Made by a program: the position numbers and the translations under genes
Assembly (NCBI GenBank): GCA_018671575.1
Contig: JABHHM010000496.1
Location: forward strand, 1 to 33,011
Length of the DNA stretch: 33,011 nt
Source of the DNA: Methylococcales bacterium
GTDB taxonomy: Bacteria; Pseudomonadota; Gammaproteobacteria; JABHGC01
Direction of reading: 5' to 3'
Shown: positions 28,488-33,011 of the stretch, piece by piece
How positions within the stretch are numbered: position 1 is the first letter of the stretch
Layout: each line of letters opens with the position of its first letter
The notes under the pieces: model-generated
Told to the model about the DNA's origin: nothing
Seen by the model: only the letters and a program-made list of their open reading frames with translations
The model's database searches: none

Positions 28488-29630
28488 TTACTGTAATTTC
28501 ATTTTAATTTCATCAAGCAATTGATCCCATAGGTCTCCTTTGGAAATTTCTTGTAGAGATAATAGTGGGATTTCTGCAATTTTTTCATTACTTAATTCAA
28601 TGACAACACTTCCTACTTTTGTATTAATCGCTACAGGGGCAATGATATTTTTATCAATTTCCATCCATGCTTTCAGGTTTTTGTATTGTTTTTTAGGAAT
28701 GGTTAAAAATAATGTTTGTTGAATGCCTAAATTTAATTGTTGCTGTTTGCCTTTCCAGACTCGGATTTGATGCAGTGTTTGATTTGCATCATATAGTTTA
28801 TGGGTTTGAAAATAGCGAAATCCATAATTAATTAATGTCTGACTCTCTTTGGTTCGAGCTTTTTTGCTTTTTGTGCCCATGACTACTGAAATTAATCTCA
28901 TGCCATCTCTTTTGGCTGATGTGACTAAGCAGTAGCCAGCGGAAGAGGTGTAACCTGTTTTTAAGCCATCAACTGAGTCGTCTTTCCATAACAACTTGTT
29001 GCGGTTGAATTGAGTAATTTTATTGAATGTGAATTTTCTGGTTGAATACCAAGCATAATACTCTGGAAAATCTTTTATCAATAATTTGCTTACTTTGGCA
29101 ATATCACGTGCAGTTGTATAATGATTGTCTGATGGTAGTCCAGTGCTGTTTGAAAAGTGACTGGAATTCATTCCAATTTTTTTTGCATGGCGGTTCATTA
29201 ATTGTGAAAAAGCGGCTTCATTGCCAGCAATGTGTTCTGCAAGCGCAACACTGGCGTCATTACCAGATTGTATGATCATGCCTTTGAGCAGATTTTCAAC
29301 GGACACAAATTTATCCACTTCAATGAACATTTTTGAGCCTTTGGTTTTCCAGGCTTTTTTACTGACTTGTACTTTGTCTGATAATTGTATGTTGCCTGCT
29401 TTGATTTCCATGAAAACAACATAGGCAGTCATTAGTTTGGTGATGCTTGCGGGTTCAATTTTTTCATCGGCTTTTCTGGCAACCAAAATTTTGCCACTGT
29501 TGAAGTCTTCCAGGATGTAGCTGGTTGCCGCAATGCCAGGAGGGGCAGGTACGGGAACGCTTGCCAGTATTAGTGAGCTGTAAAATAGGGATAAAAAAAT
29601 GATCATTGGTTTCATGGTGTGGTTGCTCAA
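28488..29630 (-). CDS. D-alanyl-D-alanine carboxypeptidase (PBP5/6 family)
   Basis: SITKLMTAYVV (SxxK), SGNDASVALAEHIAG (SxN), DGLKTGYTSSAGYCLVTSAKRDGMRLISVVMG (KTG). Confidence 0.95.
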   Translation of the reverse strand: MSNHTMKPMIIFLSLFYSSLILASVPVPAPPGIAATSYILEDFNSGKILVARKADEKIEPASITKLMTAYVVFMEIKAGNIQLSDKVQVSKKAWKTKGSKMFIEVDKFVSVENLLKGMIIQSGNDASVALAEHIAGNEAAFSQLMNRHAKKIGMNSSHFSNSTGLPSDNHYTTARDIAKVSKLLIKDFPEYYAWYSTRKFTFNKITQFNRNKLLWKDDSVDGLKTGYTSSAGYCLVTSAKRDGMRLISVVMGTKSKKARTKESQTLINYGFRYFQTHKLYDANQTLHQIRVWKGKQQQLNLGIQQTLFLTIPKKQYKNLKAWMEIDKNIIAPVAINTKVGSVVIELSNEKIAEIPLLSLQEISKGDLWDQLLDEIKMKLQ

Positions 29631-29734
29631 CTCATGGTTTTTTGAAAAGCGAAATTATTTCTGGACTAGCATACATTAAAAAATGAAGTTTTTTAATGTA
29701 AAACTCATAATTCATGTTTTGTTTTTTCAAAATA

Positions 29735-29763
29735 AAAAAGCCTCACATAAATGTGAGGCTTTT
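29735..29763. terminator. groEL terminator (bidirectional)
   Basis: AAAAAGCCTCACATAAATGTGAGGCTTTT. Confidence 0.9.
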
Positions 29764-29798
29764 AACACTGTATTAGTGTATTGAGTGGTTGCTATGAA

Positions 29799-31469
<1,671 letters not shown>

Positions 31470-31573
31470 TTAAAAATTAAATCTTAAAATTACCTGAGAT
31501 TTATGAGTGCTTATATGTCTTCTCAGGTTTTTAGGGTTTTGATTGTGTTTTATAAATTTAATAAAATATTAAA

Positions 31574-31861
31574 TTAAGCTTCAATCACGCCCATAATATC
31601 TTCTTCTCTCATCACTAATACTTCTTCACCATTAACTTTTACTTCGGTGCCAGAGTATTTGCCGAATAGAACGGTGTCACCAATTTTCACGTCAAGTGGT
31701 TGTACGCCGCTATCATTTAATTTGCCTTTACCAACAGCTAGGATTTCGCCACGGATTGGTTTTTCTGTTGCTGAGTCTGGAAGTACGATGCCACCTGGGC
31801 TTTTACGTTCTTCTTCCATTCGTTTTACAATTACTCGGTCATGTAAAGGACGAATATTCAT
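31574..31861 (-). CDS. groS: 10 kDa co-chaperonin GroES
   Basis: [56 protein letters not shown]. Confidence 0.99.
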   Translation of the reverse strand: MNIRPLHDRVIVKRMEEERKSPGGIVLPDSATEKPIRGEILAVGKGKLNDSGVQPLDVKIGDTVLFGKYSGTEVKVNGEEVLVMREEDIMGVIEA

Positions 31862-31917
31862 TAATTGTTTCTCCTAAAAATACTATATTGATAAAAACAT
31901 AAATACGGTAAGTGTTA

Positions 31918-31972
31918 ATTTTGCATTATTATTAGCACTCACATCAAGCGAGTGCTAATAATAATGCAAAAT
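31918..31972. promoter_or_regulatory. CIRCE operator (HrcA site) inside a longer palindrome
   Basis: TTAGCACTC-N9-GAGTGCTAA at 31932-31958, exact CIRCE consensus; symmetry extends to 23 bp per arm. Confidence 0.95.
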
Positions 31973-32040
31973 AAAATTCTGTCAATAAATAATTTTTTGA
32001 TACTGTGCTAAGCTGATGTTGTCATTTAAAAAAATTTGGA

Positions 32041-32679
32041 GTGAATATGAAGAATAATAATGGGATGGTTTTGGTGTTTGTTACGACTTTTTTTGTTTCT
32101 GCAAATGTTTCAGCGTGGTGGGGCGGTGGTAATAACTGGAATCCCATGAATATGATGGGTGATATGGGAGGAATGAATTCAAATAATAGTAATAATTCTT
32201 TTGGTATGAGTTTTAGTGGCAAAGAGCGGCAAAATTGGAATAATGGATGGAAAAATGGTTACAATAGTTTTTACAATCAAATGCCCATGACGCAAGGAAT
32301 GCCAATGTCGCAAGGGATGCCTATGCCTCAGGGAATGCCTATGCCACAAGGAATGCAAATGCCTCAAGGTAATTTTCCTACGCCTTGGAAGTCAAATTCT
32401 AATCAGGCGTCACAAAATCCTGCTTATGGTTATCAAAATGCTTATCCCCAGCAGAGCTATCCTAATCAACAGTCAAGTTATCCTGCTCCAAGCTCAGTTG
32501 CACCTCAAGTAAATACTAATTCAGTGAGTCATTACCCTCAAGCGAGTTCTACTCATTTGACGAGTGGGAAAAACCAAATGAATGGTCATAATACTGGTAC
32601 TTCTCAAGTCGGTCAGTCAACAACCTATCAGAAATCAACAAGCTATCCTCCTGTGACAGCGACCTCAACAACAAAATAA
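32041..32679 (+). CDS. secreted low-complexity protein (Gly/Asn/Met/Trp/Gln-rich), sulfur-globule-protein-like
   Basis: Signal peptide MKNNNGMVLVFVTTFFVSANVSA then WWGGGNNWNPMNMMGDMGGMN..., MPMxQG repeats and Q/P/Y/S-rich tail. Confidence 0.6.
   Translation: MNMKNNNGMVLVFVTTFFVSANVSAWWGGGNNWNPMNMMGDMGGMNSNNSNNSFGMSFSGKERQNWNNGWKNGYNSFYNQMPMTQGMPMSQGMPMPQGMPMPQGMQMPQGNFPTPWKSNSNQASQNPAYGYQNAYPQQSYPNQQSSYPAPSSVAPQVNTNSVSHYPQASSTHLTSGKNQMNGHNTGTSQVGQSTTYQKSTSYPPVTATSTTK
32281..32370 (+). repeat. five tandem 18-bp units encoding M(P/Q)M(T/S/P)QG
   Basis: MPMTQG MPMSQG MPMPQG MPMPQG MQMPQG. Confidence 0.95.
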
Positions 32680-32686
32680 ATCTGGG

Positions 32687-32718
32687 AAAATTCACAAGCT
32701 TTATGGTTTGTGAATTTT
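32687..32718 (+). terminator. terminator-like hairpin downstream of the low-complexity gene
   Basis: AAAATTCACAA / TTGTGAATTTT, 11-bp stem. Confidence 0.7.
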
Positions 32719-33011
32719 AATCCGAAAATTTTGCACGTCACCTGTAAAAGTTATTTAATTACCGTTCCTTAGTGTTTTTTCTATTATATTACAAAAATAG
32801 TATGCTACAATGCAATTAACAGCAGTTTTGAATGTTTTCAATAGGAATTTATATAATTGAATCATGCTGTTAGAGATATTTTCCAAGGCTTACTTGTATT
32901 GCTTAAGCTATGTAGTCTTGGAATAATAAGAAAATTTTGTAAGTTGAATAATAGAATTATCATTTTACCAAGTTTTAGTTTAAAGTCGATTTTAGTAGGC
33001 AACGTATTACC

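Overview
AT-rich gammaproteobacterial chromosomal window. The gene content points to a sulfur oxidiser: sat (ATP sulfurylase) and a qmoA-qmoB-hdrC-hdrB operon, plus a CbbQ-type AAA+ ATPase and a secreted low-complexity protein resembling sulfur-globule proteins. Housekeeping content: tRNA-Lys (truncated at the left edge), rplM-rpsI, slyX, rpsO-pnp, tilS, moaE, a GspC-like gene, ybeD/DUF493, dat, a D,D-carboxypeptidase gene and groES-groEL. There is no CRISPR array or obvious defence island. The most interesting signals are non-coding. (1) A probable ~90-nt small RNA on the minus strand at ~4924-5016, with a near-consensus sigma70 promoter (TTGACA-N17-GATAAT), two hairpins, anti-Shine-Dalgarno CU-rich motifs and an intrinsic terminator. 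(2) Several unrelated-looking long palindromic, MITE-like elements in intergenic gaps. Two of them begin at a stop codon and are flanked by a TTA direct repeat that overlaps that stop codon. (3) A second MITE family (CTAG ... TGTCCGAGA ends) as a head-to-tail pair sharing one CTAG, plus an internally shrunken copy elsewhere. (4) A 55-bp extended CIRCE palindrome between groES and the globule-like gene. (5) A very long hairpin in the rpsO-pnp spacer. All calls come from reading the sequence and the supplied ORFs; no database search or folding was run.
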